Shown: one piece after another, positions 43,075-52,710 of the stretch
Position numbering within the stretch: the stretch's first letter is position 1
Layout: the number at the start of each line of letters is the position of its first letter
Source of the DNA: Lachnospiraceae bacterium
Lineage (GTDB): Bacteria > Bacillota > Clostridia > Lachnospirales > Lachnospiraceae
Direction: 5' to 3'
DNA length: 54,146 nt
Assembly (NCBI GenBank): GCA_017469275.1
Contig: JAFUGT010000147.1
Span: 1-54,146, forward strand
Made by a program: the position numbers and the translations under genes
The notes under the pieces: generated by a model
Seen by the model: only the letters and a program-made list of their open reading frames with translations
Told to the model about the DNA's origin: nothing
Database searches by the model: none

Positions 43075-43103
43075 ATAATATCACCATGCTTACTGCATGT
43101 CAA
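43075..43103 (-). promoter_or_regulatory. sigma-A promoter of the dapAB riboswitch transcript
   Basis: On the minus strand a consensus TTGACA (43103-43098) is followed after 17 bases by TATTAT (43080-43075). Transcription starts near 43068, just before the aptamer core. Confidence 0.85.
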
Positions 43104-43199
43104 CCTATTTCATTTCAATTATTTTCAAACTTATTTTTATTATATGCCAATAGCACTATATCCGAACCCAAAATAATTAATCATTTACTAATTCTACCC

Positions 43200-44591
43200 T
43201 TATATAATTCCTACGGAAATCATAAAAAGAATAACCAGAAGAACAGGTGCAATATACTTGATCATCACTATATATAATCCCTTTCTTCCAAACTTCTCAC
43301 CGTTCTTAGTAGATTCTTCGATAACCGACTTGGGTTTCAGTACCCATCCCACAAGAATACAGGTTGCTATTGCCACAATCGGCATCAGAACAAAATTACT
43401 GATATAATCAAGTATATCAAGAATCTGAGCAGTGCTTCCGTTCGGCAATTTGATTTCAAAATAAAGTACATTATATCCCAGACATACAATTACACCGATG
43501 ATAAGCGCTGCAACTGTCTCTATAATAGTCGCTCTTCTTCTCGACATGCCAAATTTATCGATAAAACTTGACACAACCGCCTCTAATACAGACATCCCAC
43601 TGGTAACTGCCGCAAAAAGTACCATCGCAAAAAACAAGGTTCCGATAATATCCCCCGCTTTACCCATAGCCGCAAATATCTTAGGCAATGAGACGAACAT
43701 CAATGACGGCCCTTTTGTCATACCTTCCGTTCCGTTAAATACATATACTGCAGGTATGATCATTACTCCGGCAAGAAATGCTACAGCCGTATCAAATATC
43801 TCTATCTGGTTAATGGATTTAACAAGATTAGCATCATCCGGCACATAGGAGCCATATGCTATCATAATACCCATAGCAATAGAAAGACTGAAAAAAAGCT
43901 GTCCCAATGCATCAGTCACAACAAAGAAGAACTCCTTAAGTCCAACTCCTTCCAAACTTGGCACCACATAAACCTTCATACCGTCAAGACCGGTAACTAT
44001 CTGTCCGCTTTCATTTGTGTGTTTGATAGTAAGCGAAAATATTGCAATACCAATAACCAAAAGCAAAAGAATCGGCATAATGATCCTTGAAGATTTCTCT
44101 ATACCTTTATCTACGCCCATGTAGATTATGATCGCACATGCAAAAAGAAAGATCAACATCATAACTATAGGTTCTGTCTGATGTGTAATGAAACCTGTAA
44201 AATATCCGTCTTCCGCCGCCTCTTTCCCATGTCCTGTCATGAAAGCGATAAGATATTTGACAACCCATCCGCCGATGACGCTGTAATATGGCATTATCAT
44301 AAATGGTATTACACATGCCAGAAAACCAACAAAACCAAATTTTTCATTAAGCTTCTTATACGCTGTCAATGGACTTTGTTTTGTTTTTCTTCCTATCGCC
44401 ACCTCTGAAGTCAACAGTGTAAAACCAAACGTAACAGCTAATATCAGGTATATTACAAGGAATAATCCTCCTCCGTCTCTTGCCGCAAGATAAGGAAATC
44501 TCCATATGTTTCCCAATCCCACAGCACTTCCCGCTGCTGCCAAAACAAATCCAATAGAACCTCCAAACGAGCTTCTTGATTTCTCTTCCAT
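43200..44591 (-). CDS. sodium-dependent NSS-family transporter
   Basis: The 463-residue membrane protein has about 12 helices and the NSS signature near its start (GSAVGLGNIWRFPYLAARDG, residues 18-37), which holds the sodium site. It imports an amino acid or related solute with sodium. The substrate cannot be read from sequence; linkage to lysine genes on the same strand may be chance, since a separate promoter and riboswitch lie between them. GGGAG lies eight bases before the ATG, and an extended -10 box lies 38 bases upstream. Confidence 0.92.
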   Translation of the reverse strand: MEEKSRSSFGGSIGFVLAAAGSAVGLGNIWRFPYLAARDGGGLFLVIYLILAVTFGFTLLTSEVAIGRKTKQSPLTAYKKLNEKFGFVGFLACVIPFMIMPYYSVIGGWVVKYLIAFMTGHGKEAAEDGYFTGFITHQTEPIVMMLIFLFACAIIIYMGVDKGIEKSSRIIMPILLLLVIGIAIFSLTIKHTNESGQIVTGLDGMKVYVVPSLEGVGLKEFFFVVTDALGQLFFSLSIAMGIMIAYGSYVPDDANLVKSINQIEIFDTAVAFLAGVMIIPAVYVFNGTEGMTKGPSLMFVSLPKIFAAMGKAGDIIGTLFFAMVLFAAVTSGMSVLEAVVSSFIDKFGMSRRRATIIETVAALIIGVIVCLGYNVLYFEIKLPNGSTAQILDILDYISNFVLMPIVAIATCILVGWVLKPKSVIEESTKNGEKFGRKGLYIVMIKYIAPVLLVILFMISVGII

Positions 44592-44628
44592 AATTACATT
44601 CTCCCTTTTTCTTATTTTAATTATCTAT

Positions 44629-44637
44629 ATTTTAACA
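44629..44637 (-). promoter_or_regulatory. extended -10 promoter of the NSS transporter gene
   Basis: On the minus strand TGTTAAAAT fits TGn-TAAAAT. Upstream GTGTTACAC is a short palindrome at about 44648-44656. Confidence 0.45.
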
Positions 44638-44698
44638 CATTTCGCTTAGTGTAACACAAAAGTAAGAATTTGTCATCAAATATCATAATATATTCCAA

Positions 44699-45676
44699 TT
44701 ATAATTTCAGATATTTTTCTGCCTCCTGCCTTAATTGCGTCGAAAGCCATAAAGGACTGACCACCTTGACCTCCGGACCAAATCCTCTTATCCATCTAAG
44801 AACGTCAGGTGTAATGGCAATACTCTGATAAAAATGGAGTCCGTCCGTTTCCTCAGAGAGTTTTTTTGCACGTTCGGACTCATATTCCTTAACATATCTT
44901 ATACTATCCCCTGTAAATATCAGTTCCAATTCCTCCCGGTCTTTTCCTGCAAGTTTCAAAAATGTTTGCTCTGCTTCAACGGGAATATCTTCCTCAAACA
45001 ATTCATCCATCACATCTATATGTCTTATACGCGAAACCCTGAATCTTCTGACTTCATTCCTCAATTCACAGAAAGCCTCCACACAAAGATAGGAATCTAT
45101 AATTACCATTCTATACGGATGAATAGTCCTCTTCGTCGATTCGTCACTGGAAAAACTGTAATACTCAATCTCTAACTTATTGTGATTATCAATTGCATTC
45201 TGTATTAAATGTTCCGTTTTCCAATCTACCAAATCTCTGTTGCCACCATTATGCGTCTGTCTAAAACTGCCACACAACTTATCAAATTGAAGCTTATTAA
45301 GAGAGGCTGAATTCTCAACAATCTTATCAATAAATGCCACAGCATGCCTTCCCATCTCAAGATGTACATACTCTTTAAGCATCTCCTTTGCAAACGCAAG
45401 AGAAGCAAGATCCGTCATTGTGAGATCAACGTTCTTCAAAGTATACTTATCCGCATAAAAGTAAGTCTTGCCATTTCTGTCCTCTTCCAAAATACCATAG
45501 TTAAGAGATAATTCATCAATATCGCGAAGAATGGTACGTCTGCTCACATCAATATCCCATTCAAGAAGTCTGCGTCTTATCTCCTCTGCCTGATATCCTC
45601 TTGTATTCTCCGACAACAGCGACAGTATATAAATCTGTCTTTGTGACATCGAAATATCTTTTCCCTTTTCTCCCAT
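44699..45676 (-). CDS. HTH/WYL-domain transcriptional regulator (YafY type)
   Basis: The 325-residue protein has an N-terminal winged helix (RQIYILSLLSENTRGYQAEE, DIDVSRRTILRDIDEL near residues 15-65) and a central WYL domain (HNKLEIEYYSFSSDESTKRT, IHPYRMVIIDSYLCVEAFCE, VRRFRVSRIRHIDV). WYL proteins sense a ligand, often nucleic-acid related, through the second domain and control DNA with the first. GGGAG lies nine bases before the chosen ATG at 45676; Met at residue 10 of this form is another option. Its targets are not shown; the NSS transporter or the transglutaminase operon on either side are candidates. Confidence 0.85.
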   Translation of the reverse strand: MGEKGKDISMSQRQIYILSLLSENTRGYQAEEIRRRLLEWDIDVSRRTILRDIDELSLNYGILEEDRNGKTYFYADKYTLKNVDLTMTDLASLAFAKEMLKEYVHLEMGRHAVAFIDKIVENSASLNKLQFDKLCGSFRQTHNGGNRDLVDWKTEHLIQNAIDNHNKLEIEYYSFSSDESTKRTIHPYRMVIIDSYLCVEAFCELRNEVRRFRVSRIRHIDVMDELFEEDIPVEAEQTFLKLAGKDREELELIFTGDSIRYVKEYESERAKKLSEETDGLHFYQSIAITPDVLRWIRGFGPEVKVVSPLWLSTQLRQEAEKYLKL

Positions 45677-45709
45677 ATCTCTAGTCTCCCTTTTCATATT
45701 TATAAGAAT

Positions 45710-45724
45710 AGGTGATTGCGAAAC
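45710..45724. repeat. isolated copy of the MITE terminal repeat
   Basis: AGGTGATTGCGAAAC matches the outer end of the palindromic elements (AGGCGTTTGCGAAAC) at 13 of 15 positions, but no inner arms follow. It may be a solo end left by deletion, or chance. Confidence 0.4.
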
Positions 45725-45728
45725 TACA

Positions 45729-48176
45729 TCACCGTCCCCACAACTTAAGTTTTGTCTTAAGAGAGGCTTTCTTAATTATCTGTTTCCTGATAAATGCTAT
45801 AAGACCTGCAAGCTCCTCGTTCCGGCTATCTTCCAGATATTCATCATGGAAACTCATCCTTTCAAGCATTTCCTTGATTCTATCTACATCCATCTTAGCC
45901 TCATAGCGCTCATTCATGTACACTAATTGTTCCTTATGGCTTCTTAAACTGTCAAAATTCTCATCACAAAGTCTTATCATATCACATATATCCGCATACC
46001 TGGCTATAAGCGCATCCCGCATATTTTTCTGATTACACAATCTATAGCGCCTTGCCTTGCGCATTATAATTCTTATAAACGCCACAAGAAGTACAACAAC
46101 TCCCAATACAATAATGATATATATTATCCCTGCGAATCTGCCCATGGCAAGCTGTCCCAGAGCATTTGCAGTGCCATCACCGTTATTGTCATTTCCACCT
46201 AATCTTCCCTGAAATATCTCTGCAAAAGCTGACCAGAAATCGTCCTCCTCCGTAACCTCATTACTACCCGGAGTAACTTCAATATTTGTCCATCCCAGGC
46301 CATCAACATATATCTCTACCCATGCGTGAGCCTCTGCATCCGACACTTCAACCTGCATAACAGGCGCATCACCAAGAGCAGAATAACCTTCGTAATAATC
46401 GTCAGGATCAAGCCAATCCGCCTCCTCTGACGCAAATACCTGTTCCATTGAAAAAGCATATCCCTCAACATATCTTGCAGGTATCCCCATCTGTCTGAAT
46501 ATCAGTACCGCAGATGAAGCAAAATGGGCGCAATATCCCTTCTTGTTACTTGTAAGAAAATAATTGACAAAGTCTTCTTTATCAGGCGTTCTACCGGGTT
46601 TCAACGTATATGGATAATTCTCTTCAAAAAACAGCGTTACGGCATCAACTATCTCCCTCTCGGTCATGCTGTCATTTAAGCCTATCTCATTACAAATATT
46701 CTTAATAACCTCTATATTTTTCTCCGGCACATCAAGAAAAACCTTATCAACTTTGCTGATATCAATATCTTTTGGAATTTTATTAATCGACTTTTCTTCC
46801 CATTCTATTTTCGGATAGTAGGTGTACTCCGCATCCTGTCCGTAACCGATACCCTGCGTCGAGGCTAACAGATTCCGATTGTTGAATATGGTATAGTCAT
46901 CGAACAGGGTGTAATAGGGATAATAAAGATACGCTGTATCTGCCCCTATATTCTGAACTATCATTCGACCTTTCGCACTGTATTTTCCATGGTCGTCCCT
47001 AAGAATTTCCGCTTCTTTTTTCAGGCTTTCCTCCTCAAAGACCGCCTGGTCATTTTTTCCCATATCATCTTTACTGTATAGGCTTTCCCACTGATTATCA
47101 CCATATATCCCTCCGGTAAAACCCTTTAAATATATTCCTTCGTTGCCGTGGGGAACAAATGACACCTGAAGGTCAGTCATGTAATCCGGTCTGACATTGG
47201 AAATGCCGCCAAGCCGTCCACTGCTCATACCACCGGTACTGGGATACATATTGAAAAAACTCGAAAATCCAAGCAAAATAAAATTACCGATAGCGTCTGA
47301 AGTCTTATTCCACAATCTCTCACTCTTGAATTTTCTCTCAAAAGATGTAGGATTCATTATGCTGCCCGCAAGGAAAACAACACACATGCTTAGAAGTGAC
47401 AAAGATATTATTATCTGCCTGAATATTACGGAATCCTGCGTGTAAGACACTCTCTTTTTTCTTATGCCCCTGACTTTTAACGGGGTATCCCACGCAAATA
47501 CAACATAGTGCCCGTTAGCTTTGAAAATCAGCACCGCAAGATATCCGACCATCATAAACGCAATATACATAGGGTCAGGAGACAACTTCATATAAATCGG
47601 TATGAAAAGAAGTGGAAATGTAAAAAGAACGGTCCAGAACATACTCATAATGGAATACATCCATATATTAAGTACTATAATCATAACAAGTCCTATAAAG
47701 CACGCCACTATTGAAACGGTTAGAAAACTGTTATCTATCTGCACTTCATACTCTCTGACACCCGCCAGATTGAAGAAGGTTTTGGCCTGCTCCATAACCT
47801 CATTAACTATAGTGTAAAATCCGGAGTTCGCATATATCCTAAGCAGATATATTGCGCCGACAAACAGAGCAAAAAATATGATATATCCAAAATCTCTATA
47901 GATAAATCTTGATGAGGCATAGAGAAACGAAAAGTACATGGACAAGATCAGATATATAACTATAACCATCAGATAGTTATATGAGATACCGAAGGCAGAT
48001 AGAAAACCGCCAATAGAGCCGAGCACCAGAAAAAAGACAATAAGTGCCCTCAAAAAGCAATTTAAAATAATATTGCCGTTACGCATCACTGCAGGTTTCA
48101 GATATATGCCATCCGTAACAAGCAGATCACCCTTATGAACTTCGTCTTCTTTTTTCTTTCTGAATAATAATGCCAT
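45729..48176 (-). CDS. TgpA-like transmembrane transglutaminase-domain protein
   Basis: An 815-residue protein with a cluster of about six N-terminal helices (residues 40-270), an external transglutaminase-like core and a further helix (ILYIIIVLGVVVLLVAFI type, near 680) before a cytoplasmic tail with helical DUF4129-like sequence. The catalytic triad is visible as Cys in KGYCAHFASSAVLIFRQMGI (near 545), His in AEAHAWVEIYVDGLGWTNIE and Asp/Glu after it. Such proteins follow MoxR and DUF58 genes in a conserved cluster of unclear function, possibly cell-surface protein maturation. The last codons are followed by a partial terminal repeat of the local MITE family. Confidence 0.85.
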   Translation of the reverse strand: MALLFRKKKEDEVHKGDLLVTDGIYLKPAVMRNGNIILNCFLRALIVFFLVLGSIGGFLSAFGISYNYLMVIVIYLILSMYFSFLYASSRFIYRDFGYIIFFALFVGAIYLLRIYANSGFYTIVNEVMEQAKTFFNLAGVREYEVQIDNSFLTVSIVACFIGLVMIIVLNIWMYSIMSMFWTVLFTFPLLFIPIYMKLSPDPMYIAFMMVGYLAVLIFKANGHYVVFAWDTPLKVRGIRKKRVSYTQDSVIFRQIIISLSLLSMCVVFLAGSIMNPTSFERKFKSERLWNKTSDAIGNFILLGFSSFFNMYPSTGGMSSGRLGGISNVRPDYMTDLQVSFVPHGNEGIYLKGFTGGIYGDNQWESLYSKDDMGKNDQAVFEEESLKKEAEILRDDHGKYSAKGRMIVQNIGADTAYLYYPYYTLFDDYTIFNNRNLLASTQGIGYGQDAEYTYYPKIEWEEKSINKIPKDIDISKVDKVFLDVPEKNIEVIKNICNEIGLNDSMTEREIVDAVTLFFEENYPYTLKPGRTPDKEDFVNYFLTSNKKGYCAHFASSAVLIFRQMGIPARYVEGYAFSMEQVFASEEADWLDPDDYYEGYSALGDAPVMQVEVSDAEAHAWVEIYVDGLGWTNIEVTPGSNEVTEEDDFWSAFAEIFQGRLGGNDNNGDGTANALGQLAMGRFAGIIYIIIVLGVVVLLVAFIRIIMRKARRYRLCNQKNMRDALIARYADICDMIRLCDENFDSLRSHKEQLVYMNERYEAKMDVDRIKEMLERMSFHDEYLEDSRNEELAGLIAFIRKQIIKKASLKTKLKLWGR

Positions 48177-48254
48177 TTTTACTTCTCCGGGTCTATGTAT
48201 TAATTAAGCTTCTATTTCAATGATAATCACAAATCTGGTTACTACTAATAATAA

Positions 48255-49325
48255 CTATACCTGTTGCTTCAAAACTGCACCGGTCATCTTATCTCCAAAT
48301 ACCGCATCCTCTTCTATGACCTGACCGTTAATCTTTCCTATATAGAGGTAACTTCCCCCACCCTGATTTTCTGTCAGAAAAGCATCTTCCATTCCGATAT
48401 CACCGTTATAACATTTATCATAAAGGACCATTTCCATCCAATTACATCTTTCTATCTCATTTCCTATATAACAACCTCTTATTTTCCCAATATTCGAACT
48501 ATAATAATGAACTGTAAACGGAAGATTCTGCAACACAAATGCTTTAGTGATACTGTCTGCCAACTCCAGCACAGCTTCCGCACACATATCCTCATCATTG
48601 GCCAAATCCACAAGTACATTAAGCTGCATTGCAGACAGATTGACTCTCTCCTTGACCATAAGCTCGTCCTTCTTGACCGAGAGTTTCCAGTGAATATTCT
48701 GAAGTTTGTCACCGGGAATATATTCTCTTATCCCACTTACATCAGAAAAATCATAACCTTTTTCTTTGCTCTCCAGGGCCTCAGTCACGCCACGAAGATA
48801 TATCTGCCCGGCTTCTTTGTTACGTTCAGGTCCATTTGGGAAAATAAGACACTCCGAACTTTCATTTACATCCCTCCTGATTTCTCTTATTCCAAGAACG
48901 TCAACAAAGGTCATCTCCGATATCTCTATATGAAATCTTCCGCAATACTCCATAACTATCGGGTATGTAACCTCTGTCTCTTTCTTTGCCCGTACAGGAA
49001 CATTAAGGACATGATTTCCCGAATTACCGTAAAATGCATTGGATAATTCCAGATTAAGATTGACATTAACAAGGGGAAACCAGCTATCATTACTGAGCAC
49101 AAAGCGAACTTCAAACTCCTCGCCCTTTACCATAGGCTCTATGGGAGTTTCGATTTTTACCGACACCTTGTCTCTTGCCCGACTCACGCCAACCAGACTA
49201 TATATAGGAAACAGAACAAGACCCACAAGCAAAATGAAATTAATATAGCTGTGAAATACAACCATAACAAAAATATCCAATAAAATTATGACAATATAGC
49301 GTATTATATTTCTGATTCGTTTCAT
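48255..49325 (-). CDS. DUF58 domain protein with two membrane helices
   Basis: A 356-residue protein with an N-terminal hairpin of helices (IIRYIVIILLDIFVMVVFHS, FILLVGLVLFPIYSLVGV) and a DUF58/VWA-like cytoplasmic or external domain with the signature DVSGIREYIPGDKLQNIHWKL (first part near residue 200), whose Tyr-x-Pro-Gly-Asp and Trp are conserved in DUF58. DUF58 proteins partner with MoxR ATPases. It lies between moxR and the transglutaminase-like gene, 40 bases after moxR, and thus forms the middle of a three-gene operon. Confidence 0.88.
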   Translation of the reverse strand: MKRIRNIIRYIVIILLDIFVMVVFHSYINFILLVGLVLFPIYSLVGVSRARDKVSVKIETPIEPMVKGEEFEVRFVLSNDSWFPLVNVNLNLELSNAFYGNSGNHVLNVPVRAKKETEVTYPIVMEYCGRFHIEISEMTFVDVLGIREIRRDVNESSECLIFPNGPERNKEAGQIYLRGVTEALESKEKGYDFSDVSGIREYIPGDKLQNIHWKLSVKKDELMVKERVNLSAMQLNVLVDLANDEDMCAEAVLELADSITKAFVLQNLPFTVHYYSSNIGKIRGCYIGNEIERCNWMEMVLYDKCYNGDIGMEDAFLTENQGGGSYLYIGKINGQVIEEDAVFGDKMTGAVLKQQV

Positions 49326-49365
49326 TTTGGCACACTCTATACTTTCTTATCTCAATCTACATTTC

Positions 49366-50292
49366 TTATTTTGTCTGTGAAGTTCTTGGCACTTTAACAC
49401 TTTGGAATAACTCATCTAATGCCTTATTGATATTTTTCCCTTCGGCTCTTGCCTTGGTACTCAATTTAACTCTGTGTCCCAATACATCTACCAACACACT
49501 TCTGATATCTTCCGGAGTTACATACTCTCTATCATCCAATACAGCCATTGCCTTCGCCATTCGCAAAAGTGCGATACTGCCACGTGGACTTGCCCCCATT
49601 GAAAACAACGGATTAGTCCTCGTCTCCTCAACAAGTGTCACTATATAATCATACACAGAATCATGTACATACATATCATTTGTCTTTTTACGAAGTTCCA
49701 TGAATCTCTCTACGGTCATAACATTTTCAAGCAATGTTAACGGCTTCTTTGCATTCTCCTTGAGAATCTCGGTAGCCGCCTCATGATCGGGATAACCCAG
49801 CGACAGGCATACCATAAACCGGTCTAACTGGGATTCAGGAAGCATCTGGGTTCCGGAGGAGCCTAAGGGATTCTCTGTCGCTATTACAGTAAATGGTTCA
49901 GGAAGTTTTCTTGTGACTCCATCCACCGTAACATTCCCTTCCTCCATAACTTCCAGAAGTGCCGACTGGGTTTTCGGTGATGTACGGTTAATCTCATCGG
50001 CAAGAAAAAGATTACAATATACTGCACCTTCCTGATATTCAAATTTCTTTGTATCCTGATTGTACATAGAAAATCCCACCAGGTCGCTCGGCAGAACATC
50101 CGGTGTAAACTGAACTCTCTTATAACTAAGTGACATGGATTTTGCTATTGCCATTGCAAGAGTCGTCTTTCCAACTCCGGGAATATCCTCCAAAAGTATA
50201 TGTCCTCCTGCCAACATTGTTGCCAGGACCTTATCAATTACAAGATCCTTACCTTTAACCGCTTTCTTAATTTCCTGCTTTACCCGTTGCAT
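49366..50292 (-). CDS. MoxR-family AAA+ ATPase
   Basis: The 308-residue ATPase has Walker A LEDIPGVGKTTLAMAIAKSM (near residue 40), the family segment VQFTPDVLPSDLVGFSMYN, Walker B LFLADEINRTSPKTQSALLE and sensor 1 VIATENPL. MoxR proteins act as chaperones that mature substrates together with VWA/DUF58 proteins. The start at 50292 is chosen because AAAGGGG lies seven bases upstream; the longer frame adds 12 residues. It is the first gene of the operon with the DUF58 and transglutaminase genes. Confidence 0.93.
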   Translation of the reverse strand: MQRVKQEIKKAVKGKDLVIDKVLATMLAGGHILLEDIPGVGKTTLAMAIAKSMSLSYKRVQFTPDVLPSDLVGFSMYNQDTKKFEYQEGAVYCNLFLADEINRTSPKTQSALLEVMEEGNVTVDGVTRKLPEPFTVIATENPLGSSGTQMLPESQLDRFMVCLSLGYPDHEAATEILKENAKKPLTLLENVMTVERFMELRKKTNDMYVHDSVYDYIVTLVEETRTNPLFSMGASPRGSIALLRMAKAMAVLDDREYVTPEDIRSVLVDVLGHRVKLSTKARAEGKNINKALDELFQSVKVPRTSQTK

Positions 50293-50384
50293 AGCAAACC
50301 CCTTTCTGTACCTGTCTTTAATTAACAATCTATCTGATTATCAGCAATTCAATTATTATACCGGAGCAATTCTCATTTTATCTT

Positions 50385-50420
50385 AAATGGGCTTCACCAT
50401 ATATCTGATGAAGCCCATCT
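50385..50420 (-). terminator. terminator-like hairpin after the kinase-like gene
   Basis: ATGGGCTTCA (50387-50396) pairs with TGAAGCCCAT (50409-50418). On the minus strand the sequence after it is TTTAAGATAAAATG, a weak T tract. Confidence 0.55.
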
Positions 50421-50427
50421 TCCTACA

Positions 50428-51033
50428 CTATAATTTATCCATAAATGCATCTACATAATCAATCACCGTCTGCAAGGTCTGTTCAAGTCCTAATGTAGAA
50501 CTGTTAACACACAGATCATAACTTCTGGAATCTCCCCATTTACCATCGGCATAGAAGTTGTGATACGTTTTTCTCATCTTATCTTCCTTCTTCATTCGGT
50601 TAAGAGCAGCCTTGGCATCAAGATTATATTTTTCCATAACTCTGGCCTTCTTAGATTCTATATCTCCAAGAATAAAAACACTGACCATATTGGGATTATC
50701 CCTCAAAATATACTCTGCACAACGACCTACAATAACAAAACTTTCCCGTTCCTTGTCACCTTTTTGTCGCATGAAATCAAATATATGATTTGCAACCGTC
50801 TGTTCCAACGGAAGATAACTGCCATCCATAGATACAGGATAAAATATCGGATTAAGCGGCTTCTCATCATAAAACTTTGCCACATCGGGATTGATTGAAC
50901 CCTTCTCCGCAACATGATCAAATATTTCTTTGTCATAGAGTGGAATATTATAATGTTTTGCCAAACCCTCTGCTATAACATGACCACCGCTTCCGAATTC
51001 ACGTCCGACGGAAATAATTATCTGCTTTTCCAT
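50428..51033 (-). CDS. cytidylate-kinase-like protein
   Basis: A 201-residue protein of the cytidylate-kinase-like family common in clostridia. It starts with ISVGREFGSGGHVIAEGLAK, a P-loop variant with Gly-Ser-Gly-Gly-His where true kinases have Gly-Lys-Ser/Thr, then LYDKEIF, and a lid region with Arg residues (KEDKMRKTYHNFYADGKWGD). The lysine of Walker A is thus missing, so its kinase activity is doubtful. True cmk is not in this window. An extended -10 promoter lies about 30 bases upstream, and it appears to be transcribed alone. Confidence 0.87.
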   Translation of the reverse strand: MEKQIIISVGREFGSGGHVIAEGLAKHYNIPLYDKEIFDHVAEKGSINPDVAKFYDEKPLNPIFYPVSMDGSYLPLEQTVANHIFDFMRQKGDKERESFVIVGRCAEYILRDNPNMVSVFILGDIESKKARVMEKYNLDAKAALNRMKKEDKMRKTYHNFYADGKWGDSRSYDLCVNSSTLGLEQTLQTVIDYVDAFMDKL

Positions 51034-51062
51034 AAGCCATACCCTCTTTCTTTAATAGGAGA

Positions 51063-51071
51063 ATTATACCA
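51063..51071 (-). promoter_or_regulatory. extended -10 promoter of the kinase-like gene
   Basis: On the minus strand TGGTATAAT is a perfect extended -10 box, with TTTCCA 17 bases upstream of the hexamer. Confidence 0.6.
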
Positions 51072-51147
51072 CATCTTGCACAAATTGGAAATGCTCATTT
51101 TTTGTTTTTTTGTGAATTTTTAATGGTTTTTTGTAGGGAATCCCCAT

Positions 51148-52527
51148 CTATCTGACTGACTTACACTCCATATAGTAACGCTTCTCAAAAGCTTCTCCCA
51201 TAGAGAATGTCTTTCTTGGCAACACACCGTCCTTGATCACTCCTATAAAGAGATCCTCCTTCTCAACCTCAGGAAGAATAAACCCAACATTTCCCTCCCT
51301 GGCACTTAATTCTTTTACCACATCTTCACCATGGATATAATCAATCTTAGCTTCCTGATGTGACTTCAGATAATCATCAAGAAAACTCTGAAGTGTAGCT
51401 ACAGGTATTCCCCATGCGGGCTCTTTAACCTCTAATTTACGATATCCCTTAGCACTGCATAATATAAATTCATGTATTTCTACATTTTCCTTATCTGTAT
51501 TATCCATTGCACCTTTAGGAATTTCACCGTAAGCATCGGTCTCAGATTTTTTCAAATCATTTAACTTAGGATAATTTTGACCGCAGTTAAATTCACATCC
51601 ATTTGCGCTATAATATTTCTCTGCTTCTTTAATCAGATCATCTTCAGCTATGTCAAACAGCACACGATGTATAGGCTCAATCTCAAGACTCTTGTCATGT
51701 ATATTAACTATCTCACAAAGACAGAATCTTGCCGGATGATTCTCTATTTCCTCCTCGGTAAGTCCACGCTTTATATTCTCCCACGCAGCCTTGGCTGTTG
51801 CCATGGAATGATTGCCGTCACCAACAGCAAAATTTAAAAGAGGATAGTCTTTTGTAAGATTGTATTTCTTTTTAAATGTTTCCGGCTCGGCAAGCGCTTC
51901 TAACTTCTCCATCAACAGCTCAGTCTCTTCACCTTCCTCAATCAGATAACCAGAAATGTGTCCTCCATTTTTCATAAGGTCTGTATCATACAATTTTGTA
52001 AATTCATCTTTCCTCTCAATCAAAGGCTCGATAATCGAACATTCCGGATCATCGATCAATAACATAATATGTGGCAGTTCCAGATTGGCAGTCTGACGAA
52101 CTTTCAATCTGGGTGGGATTCTCTCCTCAACAGTCATCTCTGTGGGACGAATAAGGCTTCCGGCACCCTTTTTATACTCATAGGTTTCCAGATCGACACT
52201 AACAACCAGACCATTTCTGCAATAGTCTCTTCCAACGTTTCTCTCCACCAGTACAAATCCCTTTTCAACGGGTTCAAGTATACCTTCATCCACATATTTT
52301 TTCATTGTGGTATGTATTGCATCCACCTTTTCCTGCTCATTATCTGCTCCAAGATAAACCTCCGGCAGTATAAGTTTTAAAGTTGAAGGCGCATCACCTA
52401 CAATACTCTCCGCATCAGTCCAGTATTCAGGCTGTGACGTAAACTGATCACAGGCAACAACTGACCATTTATAGAGATCTGTTCCTTTCTTCGGCATAAG
52501 AATTTGTGGTACTCTAATACAATTCAT
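51148..52527 (-). CDS. DUF1015 domain protein
   Basis: A 459-residue protein matching the DUF1015 family: WSVVACDQFTSQPEYW near the start, then YDTDLMKNGGHISGYLI, FAVGDGNHSMATAKAAWENI (the DGNHR-like motif that gives the family its identity, here with Ser for Arg) and AARFCLCEIVNIHD-like text. No enzymatic activity is established. Related genes often sit near serC and serA in clostridia; here those are absent. The upstream region holds a decayed MITE half and a tRNA on the other strand. AGGAGAG lies seven bases before the ATG. Confidence 0.88.
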   Translation of the reverse strand: MNCIRVPQILMPKKGTDLYKWSVVACDQFTSQPEYWTDAESIVGDAPSTLKLILPEVYLGADNEQEKVDAIHTTMKKYVDEGILEPVEKGFVLVERNVGRDYCRNGLVVSVDLETYEYKKGAGSLIRPTEMTVEERIPPRLKVRQTANLELPHIMLLIDDPECSIIEPLIERKDEFTKLYDTDLMKNGGHISGYLIEEGEETELLMEKLEALAEPETFKKKYNLTKDYPLLNFAVGDGNHSMATAKAAWENIKRGLTEEEIENHPARFCLCEIVNIHDKSLEIEPIHRVLFDIAEDDLIKEAEKYYSANGCEFNCGQNYPKLNDLKKSETDAYGEIPKGAMDNTDKENVEIHEFILCSAKGYRKLEVKEPAWGIPVATLQSFLDDYLKSHQEAKIDYIHGEDVVKELSAREGNVGFILPEVEKEDLFIGVIKDGVLPRKTFSMGEAFEKRYYMECKSVR

Positions 52528-52558
52528 AATATCTCTCCTCGTAAATTATTTATAATTT

Positions 52559-52645
52559 AGGCGATTGCGAAATGCATATTCTTTGTTTTGCCTTTGTACA
52601 TATTATAAAGTTCCATTGCAGGCACGCTCTCGCCGCTTTTCGCTA
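52559..52645. mobile_element. MITE-like element, decayed half copy 3
   Basis: An outer end AGGCGATTGCGAAA (52559-52572) is followed by TTTGTACATATTATAAAG and TTCCATTGCAGGCACGCT, which match one arm of the full copies (GTGCATATTATGCAGTTCC and ACACGTTCTCACTCCG in order) with many changes. The central hairpin and the other arm are missing, replaced by the tRNA promoter region. Confidence 0.6.
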
Positions 52646-52649
52646 TCAC

Positions 52650-52678
52650 TTGATTTTTAATGATATCTATGATAAAAT
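52650..52678 (+). promoter_or_regulatory. promoter of tRNA-Gly
   Basis: TTGATT (52650-52655) and TAAAAT (52673-52678) are 17 bases apart; the tRNA begins 33 bases after the -10 box. The promoter starts where the decayed MITE half ends. Confidence 0.65.
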
Positions 52679-52710
52679 ACTCATTGTCAAAATTCATAGC
52701 TATTAACTGT

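Noticed and set aside
44648..44656. Operator palindrome GTGTTACAC before the NSS transporter
   Set aside because: Too short to separate from chance in an AT-rich promoter region without comparative data.
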